From assembly GCF_001995985.1 (NCBI RefSeq), contig NZ_MUFC01000001.1, forward strand, positions 105,178 to 169,177: a DNA stretch of 64,000 nt. Direction: 5' to 3'. The notes under the pieces were generated by a model. That model did not search any database. It had not been told where the DNA came from and worked only from the letters and a program-made list of their open reading frames with translations. Of the stretch, positions 40,598 to 50,783 are shown one piece after another. Position 1 is the first letter of the stretch. The number at the start of each line of letters is the position of its first letter. The stretch is from Salinivibrio sharmensis. Its GTDB lineage: Bacteria > Pseudomonadota > Gammaproteobacteria > Enterobacterales > Vibrionaceae. A program made the translations under genes and the position numbers.

Positions 40598-41935
40598 TTA
40601 TCCATTCAGTCGCTGCGCTAACGCCTGGTGGGCACGCTTTGCTTGGCGCTGGAATGACCCGCGCTCGTCAGTGGGGACAGGATGCGCTTCGGGGAGTGGT
40701 ACCTTCATCGCATTAACTGGGTGCCCGTATTTCAGGAGTTCAAAGTGAAGGTGAGGGCCGGTCGAACGACCTGTATTACCACTCAAACCAATTCTCTGCC
40801 CCATCGACACATGATCGCCCGGCTTAACCAAAATCCGGTTTAAATGTAAGTATCGGGTTGAATACTCGCGTCCGTGCTTTATTACCACGTAGTTACCCGC
40901 TAGACGGTGATGGCGGGCTTTAACCACAACGCCCTCTCCCGCCGCCAGTACCGAGGTACCAATTGGCGTCGCGAAATCAGTACCATTATGTGGCGAAATG
41001 CGTCCTGTAATGGGATGCTTGCGGTGTGGATTAAACGATGAGCTAATACGATAGCGCTTTGCGGTAGGATAACGGCGAAGCGCACGATCCAAGCTCTGCC
41101 CTTGCTCATCGTAAAAACGCCCGTCATGGTGACGGTAGACAAAAATGTCTCGACCTCCCGCCTTGTAGAGCATGGCCGTGACCTTACCCGATGACACGGG
41201 TTTATTGTCAATGAACTCCCTGTTCACTTGTACCGCAAACTGGTCGCCTCGGTGAGACTGGCGCCCGAAATCAAAACGCCATTGCAAAGCCGAAACCAGG
41301 TTCTGAATTTGATTAGGTGTTAATCCCGCTTGGCGCGCTTGCTGATAAAAACTACTGTTAACTCGTCCAATTAACGTAACTTTCTCAAACTTACCCTTAG
41401 TTTCCAGGCGCTGGTAATCGACCTGCCCTTGATTAAATTGGTAGTGGTCACGATATTTAATCGACTGATAAGCAGTGAAAGTCAGTAAATGCCCTTGTCC
41501 GTCGACTTGCCATTCCATTTTTTGGCCCCGACGGATATCACCAGCGTTATCGTTCACCTCCAAGATTTGATACAACTGGCTCATTGGCAGCCCATACTGA
41601 GAGAAAATCTCGCCCAGGGTATCGCCAGCGGCAACCGTGTGTTGGTGAACACGCGGCGCTTCAGATGTGATGTCTTGCTCAAGCGCATCTTCCGGTACAC
41701 GCAAAGCAGGATCATCAGCATCCAACCCTTGTTCAATCGGCTCACTATGCTCAGACGCCGCCGGGTGTTGACGCTCGTTGGCGACGGGAGCAGGCTGACG
41801 TTCCTTGGAAGGCGCAAAAGGAGAAGGCTGCCACATCAGGGCAGCGCCGACTAAAAGAGACAGTGAAGCAAGGGCCAGCTTATGCTGGCGGGGTAGTCTG
41901 GCTGTTAAAGCGAGCCAGTTAGTCAGTAGTTTCAT
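40598..41935 (-). CDS. mepM: murein DD-endopeptidase MepM (M23 family)
   Basis: Zinc metallopeptidase that cuts D-Ala-mDAP crosslinks to let new peptidoglycan in. N-terminal membrane anchor (LALASLSLLVGAALMW, about 20-35), an OapA/LysM-like region (HTVAAGDTLGEIFSQYGLP, about 97-145) and the C-terminal M23 LytM domain. Zinc ligands: HNGTD (His316, Asp320) and HLHF (His397), with His395 as catalytic partner. 445 residues (E. coli 440). Overlaps the 3' end of znuA by 17 bases; the znuA-mepM linkage is the same in E. coli. Zinc-dependent peptidoglycan growth under Zur control makes sense of the pairing. Confidence 0.96.
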   Translation of the reverse strand: MKLLTNWLALTARLPRQHKLALASLSLLVGAALMWQPSPFAPSKERQPAPVANERQHPAASEHSEPIEQGLDADDPALRVPEDALEQDITSEAPRVHQHTVAAGDTLGEIFSQYGLPMSQLYQILEVNDNAGDIRRGQKMEWQVDGQGHLLTFTAYQSIKYRDHYQFNQGQVDYQRLETKGKFEKVTLIGRVNSSFYQQARQAGLTPNQIQNLVSALQWRFDFGRQSHRGDQFAVQVNREFIDNKPVSSGKVTAMLYKAGGRDIFVYRHHDGRFYDEQGQSLDRALRRYPTAKRYRISSSFNPHRKHPITGRISPHNGTDFATPIGTSVLAAGEGVVVKARHHRLAGNYVVIKHGREYSTRYLHLNRILVKPGDHVSMGQRIGLSGNTGRSTGPHLHFELLKYGHPVNAMKVPLPEAHPVPTDERGSFQRQAKRAHQALAQRLNG

Positions 41936-42815
41936 GCTTTAAACAACGTGTGAAACGATTTCCCATATCTTGTAAAAACACCTGATAGCCATCAGGTGCT
42001 ACCTGAATTGATGTCGCCAATGGATCCAAGGCAAAAACATTGACGTCATTGTGTCGCGTCACAGCATCAATCAGTGCGGGATTAAACTGCGGCTCCGTGA
42101 AGATACAGGTCGCATCGTGATTAAGCAAACCTCGGCGAATTGTGACTAAGGTTTTCGCGCCCGGCTTTTGACTTGGGTCAACCGTAAAGTGGCCTGTTTT
42201 TTCCAAGCCAAATGCATCTTCGAAGTAACCGTAGGCATCATGAAAGACAAAATAACCCGATTGAACTTTGGTGGAGAGATCGTGCTCAATATTGGCAACA
42301 GTTTTATCTAGCTGGGCATTAAAGCGGGCTAAGTTGGCCTGATATTGCTCTTTTTTATTGGGCGCCGCTTTAATCAGCGCCTCAGTAATGGCTTGCGCCG
42401 CCACGCGGGTTGGTTTCGGCCCCAGCCAAAAGTGCGGATCAATATTGTGCTCGCCATGATCGTGACCGTGATCGTGGTGATGCCCACCATCAAAATGGCG
42501 TAAAGGCATATTATCTGCCTGTGTTAGGGTAAGCACCGACGGTTTATCCGCCAGTAGTTTGGAAAGAAATAGTTCGAGTTCAGGCCCCACCCAAATCGTC
42601 ACATCCGCTTGGTTTAACGCACGGATATCTGAAGGCTTCAATGCATAGCTGTGAGGGGAGGCACCTGGGGGCAGTAGGACATCCAAACTATCCTCCTCCG
42701 TGATTAAACCCGCGGCGATCAGCTGCAAAGGTTTAATCGATGTCATTACTGACGTGGCTTGTGCAGGCAGTGCAAGCAATAGCGCAATAAATACCCCAAC
42801 GATACGAGCTATCAT
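41919..42815 (-). CDS. znuA: zinc ABC transporter substrate-binding protein ZnuA
   Basis: Periplasmic high-affinity zinc receptor. Start at 42815 (GAGGAAAG upstream) giving signal peptide MIARIVGVFIALLLALPAQA and 298 residues. Zinc ligands include the His in SPHSYALKPSD (about H55) and DPHFW (about H128); between them lies a His/Asp-rich loop, about residues 112-123 (HHHDHGHDHGEH), thought to capture zinc. The longer frame from 42875 crosses the Zur box and lacks a signal peptide start. Confidence 0.97.
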   Translation of the reverse strand: MIARIVGVFIALLLALPAQATSVMTSIKPLQLIAAGLITEEDSLDVLLPPGASPHSYALKPSDIRALNQADVTIWVGPELELFLSKLLADKPSVLTLTQADNMPLRHFDGGHHHDHGHDHGEHNIDPHFWLGPKPTRVAAQAITEALIKAAPNKKEQYQANLARFNAQLDKTVANIEHDLSTKVQSGYFVFHDAYGYFEDAFGLEKTGHFTVDPSQKPGAKTLVTIRRGLLNHDATCIFTEPQFNPALIDAVTRHNDVNVFALDPLATSIQVAPDGYQVFLQDMGNRFTRCLKHETTD

Positions 42816-42849
42816 CTTTCCTCTCATTCTTGTGTTTCTACAACGGCAA

Positions 42850-42872
42850 GAAATGTTATAATATAACAATTC
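42850..42872. promoter_or_regulatory. Zur box between znuA and znuC
   Basis: The dyad GAAATGTTATA / ATATAACAATTC agrees with the E. coli znu operator (GAAATGTTATA-n-TATAACATTTC) in all but one or two bases. It contains TATAAT-like -10 sequences on both strands, so Zur with zinc should block both znuA-mepM and znuCB promoters. Confidence 0.92.
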
Positions 42873-42895
42873 CAATTCACAATGTTTTTTTCACT

Positions 42896-43660
42896 ATGAC
42901 TGACTCGCTAGTCTCGCTCGACGCGGTGACGGTCACCTTTAACGGCCGTAACGTGCTGGATAAGGTATCGATGCAATTAAGACGCGGGCAAATCACCACG
43001 CTAATCGGCCCGAATGGTGCAGGTAAATCCACGTTGGTTAAAGCGCTGATCGGTTTGGTTAAGCCCAACGCCGGTATCGTACAGATAACTAAAGGCGCGA
43101 AAATCGGTTACGTGCCACAAAAGTTACAGCTTAATCAAACGCTACCGCTAACGGTGGATCGCTTCATTCGCTTAGGCACTCGCTATACCAACGCGCAAAT
43201 TAGCCATGCGCTGCAAACAGTGAATGCCAAAGCCCTGCAATACGCGAATATGCACACACTGTCTGGTGGCGAAACGCAACGGGTGTTACTCGCAAGGGCT
43301 ATTTTAAAGCACCCAGATGTCCTGGTACTGGATGAGCCAGTGCAAGGTGTCGATGTCAGTGGTCAGCTAGAAATGTATAGCCTGATTAGTCAACTACGTG
43401 ACAGCCTAGGTTGCGCAGTGCTCATGGTCTCACATGATTTGCATTTAGTGATGGCGAAAACTGATGAAGTGATTTGTTTGCAGCATCATGTCTGCTGCTC
43501 GGGTGAGCCCGATGCCATCTCGCAACACCCTTCTTATGTCGCGATGTTTGGTCGCCAAACCAGTGAGCAACTGGCGCTTTACCATCATCACCATCATCAT
43601 AAACACGACCTTGCGGGGCAACCTGTAAGCTGCGAACACCAAGAGCATCATCATGATTGA
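42896..43660 (+). CDS. znuC: zinc ABC transporter ATP-binding protein ZnuC
   Basis: ATPase of the ZnuABC importer. Walker A GPNGAGKS (38-45), signature LSGGE (about 122-126), Walker B VLVLDEP, H-loop MVSHDLHLVM. 254 residues from the ATG at 42896. The C-terminus carries a run of six histidines (YHHHHHHKHD) and a second His/Glu cluster (EHQEHHHD); E. coli ZnuC has a shorter version of this tail. The 3' end overlaps znuB by eight bases. The upstream frame from 42830 crosses the Zur box and is rejected. Confidence 0.96.
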   Translation: MTDSLVSLDAVTVTFNGRNVLDKVSMQLRRGQITTLIGPNGAGKSTLVKALIGLVKPNAGIVQITKGAKIGYVPQKLQLNQTLPLTVDRFIRLGTRYTNAQISHALQTVNAKALQYANMHTLSGGETQRVLLARAILKHPDVLVLDEPVQGVDVSGQLEMYSLISQLRDSLGCAVLMVSHDLHLVMAKTDEVICLQHHVCCSGEPDAISQHPSYVAMFGRQTSEQLALYHHHHHHKHDLAGQPVSCEHQEHHHD

Positions 43661-44441
43661 GTTCTTATTGGCCCCTATTATGGGCGGCTTGTTGATCGCC
43701 GCCATTGCCGGCCCTTTGGGCTCATTTGTGGTCTGGCGACGTATGGCCTATTTTGGCGATACACTGGCTCACGCCTCACTACTCGGTTTAGCGTTAGGAT
43801 TTCTGTTGCAAATCGATTTGAACCTCGCACTTGTGATCACCTGCTTACTCTTGGCGGTGTTATTGGTTGGACTACAGCGTCAGCACTTGGTCTCAACCGA
43901 TACCCTGTTAGGCATATTGGCTCACAGTGCCCTATCTTTGGGGCTAGTGTCGGTGAGCTTTTTAGATAATATGCGCGTCGACCTGATGGCCTATTTGTTT
44001 GGCGATCTGTTGGCGGTCTCGTTTGCTGATCTTACATGGTTAGCGGTCGGTGCCTGCCTAACACTTGGTGTGTTGGCGTACTACTGGGAACAACTGCTAT
44101 CGATGACCGTCAGCGAAGAGCTTGCCAAGGTGGAAGGCATTGCAGTAGAAAAACTGCGGCTGTTATTGATGCTACTGATTGGTTTGGTCATTGCGCTGGC
44201 AATGAAATTTGTCGGGGCATTAATTATTACCTCTATGCTAATCATTCCCGCGGCAACGGCAAGGCGTATCGCCTCTACCCCAGAGCAAATGGCTTCGTTT
44301 GCCAGCCTCATCGGCATGGGCGCCGTTGTGCTTGGCATGGCAGGCTCATGGTTTTATGACACGCCAGCAGGCCCATCTGTTGTGGTGGCAGCAGCCAGTG
44401 TCTTTATGTTGGCGCAGTTATTGCCGAATCGCTCGCACTAA
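43653..44441 (+). CDS. znuB: zinc ABC transporter permease ZnuB
   Basis: Membrane subunit of ZnuABC, 262 residues with about eight hydrophobic segments. Family blocks: GPLGSFVVWRRMAYFGDTLAHASLLG, MAYLFGDLLAVS, KFVGALIITSMLIIPAATAR. The start lies within the end of znuC, so the two are coupled. A strong bidirectional terminator follows. Confidence 0.97.
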   Translation: MIEFLLAPIMGGLLIAAIAGPLGSFVVWRRMAYFGDTLAHASLLGLALGFLLQIDLNLALVITCLLLAVLLVGLQRQHLVSTDTLLGILAHSALSLGLVSVSFLDNMRVDLMAYLFGDLLAVSFADLTWLAVGACLTLGVLAYYWEQLLSMTVSEELAKVEGIAVEKLRLLLMLLIGLVIALAMKFVGALIITSMLIIPAATARRIASTPEQMASFASLIGMGAVVLGMAGSWFYDTPAGPSVVVAAASVFMLAQLLPNRSH

Positions 44442-44470
44442 GCCCTAACCACTTATAATGTTTTCTATAT

Positions 44471-44502
44471 CAAAAAGCCGCTCATATGAGCGGCTTTTGT
44501 TT
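44471..44502. terminator. bidirectional terminator between znuB and sucD
   Basis: Near-perfect palindrome AAAAGCCGCTCAT/ATGAGCGGCTTTT (about 44473-44497). T-tracts follow on both strands (TTTTGTTT plus, TTTTTG minus). Confidence 0.94.
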
Positions 44503-44522
44503 ATGCGATTACTTTGTCTGGC

Positions 44523-45395
44523 TTACCAGCTTGTTTTCTCGCGCAATGCTTTACCAATATCAGCCAGGCTTTTAACCGTCGTGACACCCGCCGCTTCAAG
44601 GGCAGCAAATTTATCGTCTGCGGTTCCTTTACCACCAGAAATAATTGCCCCCGCATGACCCATGCGCTTACCTGGAGGTGCCGTTACCCCGGCAATATAT
44701 GCCACTACAGGCTTGGTCACATTGGCTTTGATGTAAGCCGCCGCTTCCTCTTCAGCAGTCCCGCCAATCTCGCCAATCATCACGATCGCCTCGGTCGCCG
44801 GATCCTTTTCGAACATTTCTAAAATGTCGATAAAGTTAGACCCTGGAATAGGATCGCCACCAATACCAACACAAGTCGATTGGCCAAAGCCTTCGTCTGT
44901 GGTTTGTTTGACCGCTTCATAGGTCAATGTACCTGAACGTGACACAATACCCACTTTACCAGACTGGTGAATATGGCCTGGCATAATGCCAATTTTAGAC
45001 TCATCCGGGGTGATCACACCTGGGCAGTTAGGGCCAATCATCCGCACGCCCGCTTGCTCCAGCTTCACTTTTACTTCCAGCATATCCAGCGTTGGGATAC
45101 CTTCGGTAATACATACAATCAGCTCGATACCCGCATCGATCGCTTCTAAGATAGCGTCTTTACAGAAAGGAGCCGGAACATAAATGACTGATGCTGTCGC
45201 ACCCGTCGCCTCGACCGCATCGGCCACCGTGTTGAATACAGGCAAACCAAGGTGCGTCGTACCGCCCTTACCCGGTGATACACCGCCGACCATTTGTGTT
45301 CCATACTCGATAGCTTGTTCTGAGTGGAAAGTACCTTGTCCACCCGTAAAACCTTGGCAGATCACTTTGGTATCTTTATTAATCAGCACTGACAT
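44523..45395 (-). CDS. sucD: succinyl-CoA synthetase alpha subunit
   Basis: Substrate-level phosphorylation step of the TCA cycle, as an alpha-beta complex with SucC. N-terminal CoA-binding domain ([19 protein letters not shown]), ligase domain with the phosphorylated histidine in [12 protein letters not shown] (about His247). 290 residues (E. coli 289). Two bases separate the sucC stop and its start codon context. Last gene of the sdhCDAB-sucABCD run. Confidence 0.98.
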   Translation of the reverse strand: MSVLINKDTKVICQGFTGGQGTFHSEQAIEYGTQMVGGVSPGKGGTTHLGLPVFNTVADAVEATGATASVIYVPAPFCKDAILEAIDAGIELIVCITEGIPTLDMLEVKVKLEQAGVRMIGPNCPGVITPDESKIGIMPGHIHQSGKVGIVSRSGTLTYEAVKQTTDEGFGQSTCVGIGGDPIPGSNFIDILEMFEKDPATEAIVMIGEIGGTAEEEAAAYIKANVTKPVVAYIAGVTAPPGKRMGHAGAIISGGKGTADDKFAALEAAGVTTVKSLADIGKALREKTSW

Positions 45396-45397
45396 TG

Positions 45398-46564
45398 TTA
45401 TTTACCCTCCGCTGCAGCAACGACTTTTTGAGCGGCTTCGGTTAGCGATGTTGCCGCAATGATGTTCAAACCACTATCGGCGAGTTTCTTGGCGCCGACA
45501 TCAGCGTTATTACCCTCAAGGCGGACGACCACAGGGACTTTAACGCCAACTTCTTCAACCGCACCTATGATGCCATCTGCGATCAAGTCACAGCGCACGA
45601 TACCGCCGAAGATATTCACCAAGACTGCCTTCACGTTACTGTCAGACAGAATAATTTTAAACGCTTCCGTTACACGCTCTTTGGTCGCACCGCCCCCTAC
45701 ATCGAGGAAGTTGGCCGGGCTGCCACCGTGTAAATTAACAATGTCCATGGTGCCCATCGCTAGGCCCGCACCATTGACCATACAGCCAATGTTGCCGTCG
45801 AGAGCAACATAGTTAAGCTCCCACTGTGCGGCATGCGCTTCACGCTCATCTTCTTGGCTTGGGTCGTGCATTGCTCGAACTTTTGGCTGGCGATAAACAG
45901 CGTTGCTATCAATCGCCAATTTAGCGTCCAAACAGTGCAGGTTGCCTTGGTCAGTGATCACTAACGGGTTGACTTCGACTAGAGCAACATCTTTGTCCAA
46001 AAACAACTGGCCGATGCCAACAAAGATCTTAGTGAACTGCTTGATTTGTTCGCCTTCTAGACCCAGTTTAAACGCCAGTTGACGGCCTTGGTATGGCTGA
46101 GGGCCAACGAGCGGATCAATCGAGGCTTTATGGATAAGCTCAGGGGTTTCTTCCGCCACCTTCTCAATTTCAACGCCACCTTCAGTCGATGCCATGAAGA
46201 CAACACGACGAGAGCCGCGATCGACGACGGCACCCAAATACAGCTCTTTGGCAATATCTGTGCATGACTCAACCAAAATTTTGCTTACGGGTTGACCGTT
46301 TTCGTCGGTTTGAAAGGTAACCAGGTTTTTACCTAGCCATTGTTGCGCAAACTCGCGGATTTCTTCTTTGGAGTTGGCCAGTTTTACGCCACCCGCTTTA
46401 CCACGGCCACCTGCGTGGACTTGGCATTTTACTACCCATTTGTTTCCGCCAATTTTATCGGCTGCTTCAGCAGCTTCTTGTGGAGTATCGCAAGCATAGC
46501 CCTCTGAAACTGGTAGACCATATTCAGCGAACAGCTGCTTTGACTGATATTCGTGCAGATTCAT
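45398..46564 (-). CDS. sucC: succinyl-CoA synthetase beta subunit
   Basis: ATP-grasp subunit that binds nucleotide and succinate. [19 protein letters not shown] start, [26 protein letters not shown] and the [13 protein letters not shown] helix are diagnostic. 388 residues, as in E. coli. A 106-base gap containing a hairpin separates it from sucB, so sucCD may be expressed at a different level from sucAB. Confidence 0.98.
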   Translation of the reverse strand: MNLHEYQSKQLFAEYGLPVSEGYACDTPQEAAEAADKIGGNKWVVKCQVHAGGRGKAGGVKLANSKEEIREFAQQWLGKNLVTFQTDENGQPVSKILVESCTDIAKELYLGAVVDRGSRRVVFMASTEGGVEIEKVAEETPELIHKASIDPLVGPQPYQGRQLAFKLGLEGEQIKQFTKIFVGIGQLFLDKDVALVEVNPLVITDQGNLHCLDAKLAIDSNAVYRQPKVRAMHDPSQEDEREAHAAQWELNYVALDGNIGCMVNGAGLAMGTMDIVNLHGGSPANFLDVGGGATKERVTEAFKIILSDSNVKAVLVNIFGGIVRCDLIADGIIGAVEEVGVKVPVVVRLEGNNADVGAKKLADSGLNIIAATSLTEAAQKVVAAAEGK

Positions 46565-46615
46565 GATGTTCTATCCGTGTTAGTGTCCATTATTGTGTAT
46601 TTGTGCTTTCCAAAT

Positions 46616-46635
46616 GAGGGGACCTCCGTCCCCTC
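46616..46635 (-). promoter_or_regulatory. hairpin in the sucB-sucC spacer
   Basis: Perfect eight-base stem GAGGGGAC/GTCCCCTC (46616-46623 and 46628-46635) with a four-base loop and no U-tract on either strand. It may be an RNA-processing or stability element at the sucAB/sucCD boundary. Confidence 0.5.
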
Positions 46636-46670
46636 AAAATGACTGCCCCCGCCAACACGAGGGAAAGCCA

Positions 46671-47879
46671 TTAAACGTCCAGAAGCAGACGTGTTGGGTC
46701 TTCTAGAAGTTCTTTGATGGTCACCAAGAAGCCTACTGACTCACGACCGTCAATCAAACGGTGATCATAAGAAAGCGCCAGGTACATCATCGGCAAGATT
46801 TCTACCTTGCCATCCACCGCCATCGGGCGGTCTTGGATCTTATGCATGCCGAGAATGGCCGCTTGAGGTGGGTTAATGATCGGTGTTGACATCAATGAGC
46901 CAAATACACCGCCATTGGTTAGGGTAAAGTTACCGCCAGTCAGTTCATCAACAGTAAGCTTACCATCACGACCTTTGATCGCCAGATCGCGAATACCCTT
47001 TTCAATATCCGCAAAGCCCAGTTTGTCGCAGTCACGAAGCACAGGAGTCACCAGACCACGCGGTGTAGATACGGCCATGCTGACATCGAAATAGTTGTGA
47101 TAAACGATGTCATCACCGTCGATGGACGCATTGACTTCTGGATAACGCTTCAAGGCCTCTACGACCGCCTTAACATAGAAAGACATAAAGCCAAGGCGGA
47201 TGTCATGACGCTCTTCAAAGCTGTCACGATATTGCTTGCGCAGATCCATGATGGGCTTCATGTTCACTTCGTTGAAGGTGGTGAGCATCGCTGTGCTGTT
47301 TTTCGCCTCCAACAAGCGCTCAGCCACTCGCTTACGTAAGCGCGTCATCGGCACACGCTTTTCGCCGCGCTCGGCGACGGGTGGCACGTCTTGCGTTTGC
47401 GTTTTAGCCTCACCTGACTCAGATTGGGTTTTAAGATGCGCTTCTACGTCTTCACGCGTGATGCGTCCACCCACACCGGTGCCTTTCACTGCGTCTGGCG
47501 AGAGATCATGTTCCGCGAGCAAACGACGCACGGCAGGGCTTAACGCATCATTCGTCTCCTCCTCGAGAGACGCCGTATGGCGCTTGTCCGGTGAGGACTC
47601 TGATTGTGCAGGGACATCTTTGGTTGGCTCGCCTGCGACGGCACCTTCTTTAATTTTCGCAATAGCTTGTTTCGCTAATACGGTTGACCCTTCATCTTCA
47701 ATGATGGACTCCAACACCCCATCAGCGGGGGCAGGCACTTCCAGCACGACCTTATCTGTTTCAATATCAACCAGTACTTCGTCACGGGTTACCGAGTCAC
47801 CTGGCTGTTTGTGCCATGTGGCAATGGTTGCGTCAGCCACAGATTCGGGTAAATCGGGAACCAGAATTTCGATTGTCAT
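46671..47879 (-). CDS. sucB: dihydrolipoyl succinyltransferase (E2 of 2-oxoglutarate dehydrogenase)
   Basis: E2 core of the 2-oxoglutarate dehydrogenase complex. Lipoyl domain with attachment lysine in [10 protein letters not shown] (K43), a Pro/Ser/Glu-rich linker, the peripheral-subunit-binding domain [16 protein letters not shown]...[10 protein letters not shown] (about 115-150), and a catalytic domain ending with the active-site histidine [10 protein letters not shown] (about H373). 402 residues (E. coli 405). It follows sucA by 28 bases. Confidence 0.98.
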   Translation of the reverse strand: MTIEILVPDLPESVADATIATWHKQPGDSVTRDEVLVDIETDKVVLEVPAPADGVLESIIEDEGSTVLAKQAIAKIKEGAVAGEPTKDVPAQSESSPDKRHTASLEEETNDALSPAVRRLLAEHDLSPDAVKGTGVGGRITREDVEAHLKTQSESGEAKTQTQDVPPVAERGEKRVPMTRLRKRVAERLLEAKNSTAMLTTFNEVNMKPIMDLRKQYRDSFEERHDIRLGFMSFYVKAVVEALKRYPEVNASIDGDDIVYHNYFDVSMAVSTPRGLVTPVLRDCDKLGFADIEKGIRDLAIKGRDGKLTVDELTGGNFTLTNGGVFGSLMSTPIINPPQAAILGMHKIQDRPMAVDGKVEILPMMYLALSYDHRLIDGRESVGFLVTIKELLEDPTRLLLDV

Positions 47880-47907
47880 ATCGTATTTATCCTTAATGTT
47901 CTAGTTC

Positions 47908-50718
47908 TTACTTGAGGGTCAGAGCGTCTTGAACTAACGCTTTTTGTTGTTTCTGGTGTACAGACATATAACCTACCGCTGGTGATGCCGATGCCGAACG
48001 TCCGGCATAGGTCAATGTGGCATCTTTGGGTAAGGCTGCACGGAAGTTGTGCTGGCTGCTGTACCAAGCCCCTTGGTTTTGTGGCTCTTCTTGGCACCAA
48101 ACAAAGTCTTTCGCATTGCTATAAGGCGCAATCGCGTCTTTAACCGCATCCAGAGGGAATGGATAAAGCTGCTCAATACGAATAATGGCAACATCATCAA
48201 TTTCTTGCTCTCGGCGTGCTTGTAGCAAATCATAATAGACTTTGCCCGAGCACATCACGACGCGCTTCACTTTGCTTGGTTCAAGGTCATCCATTTCGCC
48301 AATGGCAGGCATGAAGTCACCATCGGTCAGATCTTCCAAGTTAGACACACACAGCGGGTGACGTAACAGCGATTTTGGTGACATGACGATCAAAGGACGA
48401 CGCATGGGGCGCACCACTTGGCGGCGAAGCATGTGGTAAACCTGCGCGGGGCTTGATGGCACCACAACTTGCATGTTTTGCTCGGCACATAGTTGCAAGT
48501 AACGCTCCAAACGTGCTGAGGAGTGCTCAGGTCCTTGACCTTCATAACCATGCGGTAACAGCATCGTCAAGCCGCACATCCGGCGCCACTTTTGTTCACC
48601 AGAACTGATGAACTGGTCAATCACCACTTGCGCACCATTACCAAAGTCACCAAACTGCGCTTCCCAAACGGTTAAACCGCCTGGCTCTGCCGTCGCATAA
48701 CCATATTCAAATGCCAGTACCGCTTCTTCCGATAATACGGAGTCGTAGATCTCGAATGGCCCTTGTTTGTCATGGATATTGGCAAGTGGCAAATACGTGC
48801 TGCCATCTTCTTGGTTATGAAGCACCGCATGACGGTGGAAGAAAGTCCCACGGCCTGAGTCTTGGCCGGTAATGCGGATACGTTTGCCATCATCAACCAA
48901 GGTGGCATACGCCAAGGTTTCTGCCATCCCCCAATCAACCATCTTTTCGCCTTCTACCATCGCTTTGCGATCTTTGTAGAGCTTGGCGACTCGGCTGTGG
49001 AGTTTATGGCTGTCCGGCAACTGGCAAATGCGATGGCCAAGCTCTTTCAGGCGCTTAGCATCGAACTTATTTGCCCACTCTACCGTCCAGTCGTGGCCTA
49101 GATAGGGCGTCCAGTCGACAGAATGCAACACCATGGGTCGCCACTCTTTCACCACACACTCACCACTGTCGAGGAGATCACGATACTCATTGATCATCTC
49201 CGTGGCTTTTTCGAGGTTAGCGACACCTTGTTGATCCAATACATCGGCATACAGCTTACGCGGGGTTGGATGCTTTTTGATCTTTTGGTACATCATCGGC
49301 TGAGTCGCGTTGGGCTCATCCGCTTCGTTGTGTCCGTGGCGACGGTAACAAACCAAGTCAATGACCACATCACGCTTAAACTCATTGCGAAAATCGAGCG
49401 CCAAGCGAGATACAAAAGCAACCGCCTCAGGATCGTCCGCATTCACATGGAAAATCGGTGCCTGCACCATCTTGGCGATGTCAGTGCAGTATTGCGTCGA
49501 GCGTGAGTCTGCTGGGTTTGAGGTGGTAAAACCAATTTGGTTATTGACCACGATGCGCACGGTGCCGCCGACTTGGAAGCCTCGCGCCTGCGACATATTG
49601 AAGGTCTCTTGTACCACCCCTTGACCCGCAATAGAGGCATCACCATGGATGGTGATCGGCAGCACACTTGATCCTGTATTGTCTTCCAAACGGTCTTGGC
49701 GAGCACGCACTGACCCCATCACCACTGGATTGACAATTTCAAGGTGCGATGGATTAAACGCCAAGGCAAGATGCACATCACCGCCCGGTGTCGCGAAGTC
49801 AGATGAAAAGCCCTGGTGATACTTCACATCGCCAGTGCCCCAGGTATCGTCTTGCTTACCCGCAAACTCATCGAACAGCTCAGAAGGCTTTTTACCCAGC
49901 ACATTCACCAGCACATTGAGGCGGCCTCGGTGAGCCATACCGACAACCACTTCTCGTGCGCCTTCGCTACCTGCATGACGAATCAGTTCTTTCAGCATCG
50001 GGATCAGAGAGTCGCCGCCTTCAAGAGAGAATCGCTTGGCTCCTGGGAATTTGGCACCCAGATAGCGTTCAAGACCTTCAGCTGCAGTGAGCTCTTCCAA
50101 AAAGGTCAGCTTCTCTTGCTCGGTAAACTGCGGCTGTCCAACCACAGACTCCAAGCGTCCTTGAATCCAACGCTTCTCTTCGGTATCGGTGATGTGCATG
50201 TACTCTGCACCGATCGACCCACAGTAGGTCTTCTCAAGTGCATCATACAGCTCACCCAGTTGCATACTGTCTTTGCCAATCGCAAATGAGCCGACATTGA
50301 AGGTTTCGTTGAAGTCCTGCTCATTGAGAGAGTGAAAAGCAGGCGACAGATCAGGTACAGGTTTACGTTTCCATAATCCGAGAGGATCTAGGCTGGCCTG
50401 TTGGTGGCCGCGAAAACGGAAAGCATTGATAAGTTGGAGAACTTTAACTTGTTTCGCGTCTACGTCTGGATCATTGACTGAAGCACTTGCACGCGATGTA
50501 TCGGTAGCTAAGCGTCGAAAGTAATCACGAACACGAGAGTGAGGTTGTTCCACCGCGGTGTCACTCACCACTGGTAGCTGGTCGAAAACCGCTCTCCATT
50601 CTTGATCAACTAACTCCGGGTCACTGAGGTACATTTCGTAGAGATCTTCTACGTACGTTGCATTGGCGCCAGCCAAATGAGAAGACTCTATCCAAGCCTT
50701 CATCACGCCATTTTGCAT
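47908..50718 (-). CDS. sucA: 2-oxoglutarate dehydrogenase E1 component
   Basis: Thiamine diphosphate-dependent decarboxylase of the TCA cycle. N-terminal segment MQNGVMKAWIESSHLAGANATYVEDLYE as in E. coli. ThDP-binding region GDASIAGQGVVQETFNMSQ and GFTTSNPADSRSTQYCTD; C-terminal transketolase-type domain with GHDWTVEW, RGTFFHRHAVLHNQ and LPHGYEGQGPEHSSAR. 936 residues (E. coli 933). It starts 115 bases after sdhB, past an unusual hairpin. Confidence 0.98.
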   Translation of the reverse strand: MQNGVMKAWIESSHLAGANATYVEDLYEMYLSDPELVDQEWRAVFDQLPVVSDTAVEQPHSRVRDYFRRLATDTSRASASVNDPDVDAKQVKVLQLINAFRFRGHQQASLDPLGLWKRKPVPDLSPAFHSLNEQDFNETFNVGSFAIGKDSMQLGELYDALEKTYCGSIGAEYMHITDTEEKRWIQGRLESVVGQPQFTEQEKLTFLEELTAAEGLERYLGAKFPGAKRFSLEGGDSLIPMLKELIRHAGSEGAREVVVGMAHRGRLNVLVNVLGKKPSELFDEFAGKQDDTWGTGDVKYHQGFSSDFATPGGDVHLALAFNPSHLEIVNPVVMGSVRARQDRLEDNTGSSVLPITIHGDASIAGQGVVQETFNMSQARGFQVGGTVRIVVNNQIGFTTSNPADSRSTQYCTDIAKMVQAPIFHVNADDPEAVAFVSRLALDFRNEFKRDVVIDLVCYRRHGHNEADEPNATQPMMYQKIKKHPTPRKLYADVLDQQGVANLEKATEMINEYRDLLDSGECVVKEWRPMVLHSVDWTPYLGHDWTVEWANKFDAKRLKELGHRICQLPDSHKLHSRVAKLYKDRKAMVEGEKMVDWGMAETLAYATLVDDGKRIRITGQDSGRGTFFHRHAVLHNQEDGSTYLPLANIHDKQGPFEIYDSVLSEEAVLAFEYGYATAEPGGLTVWEAQFGDFGNGAQVVIDQFISSGEQKWRRMCGLTMLLPHGYEGQGPEHSSARLERYLQLCAEQNMQVVVPSSPAQVYHMLRRQVVRPMRRPLIVMSPKSLLRHPLCVSNLEDLTDGDFMPAIGEMDDLEPSKVKRVVMCSGKVYYDLLQARREQEIDDVAIIRIEQLYPFPLDAVKDAIAPYSNAKDFVWCQEEPQNQGAWYSSQHNFRAALPKDATLTYAGRSASASPAVGYMSVHQKQQKALVQDALTLK

Positions 50719-50783
50719 TGTTATCCCTTAACCACTAGTTATTTATCCAAACACCGGTCTGAGGCCGGGTTACCTGTTATTAA

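Noticed and set aside
42830-42895. N-terminal extension of znuC
   Set aside because: It would translate the Zur box and core promoter; MTDSLVSLD at 42896 is the family-like start.
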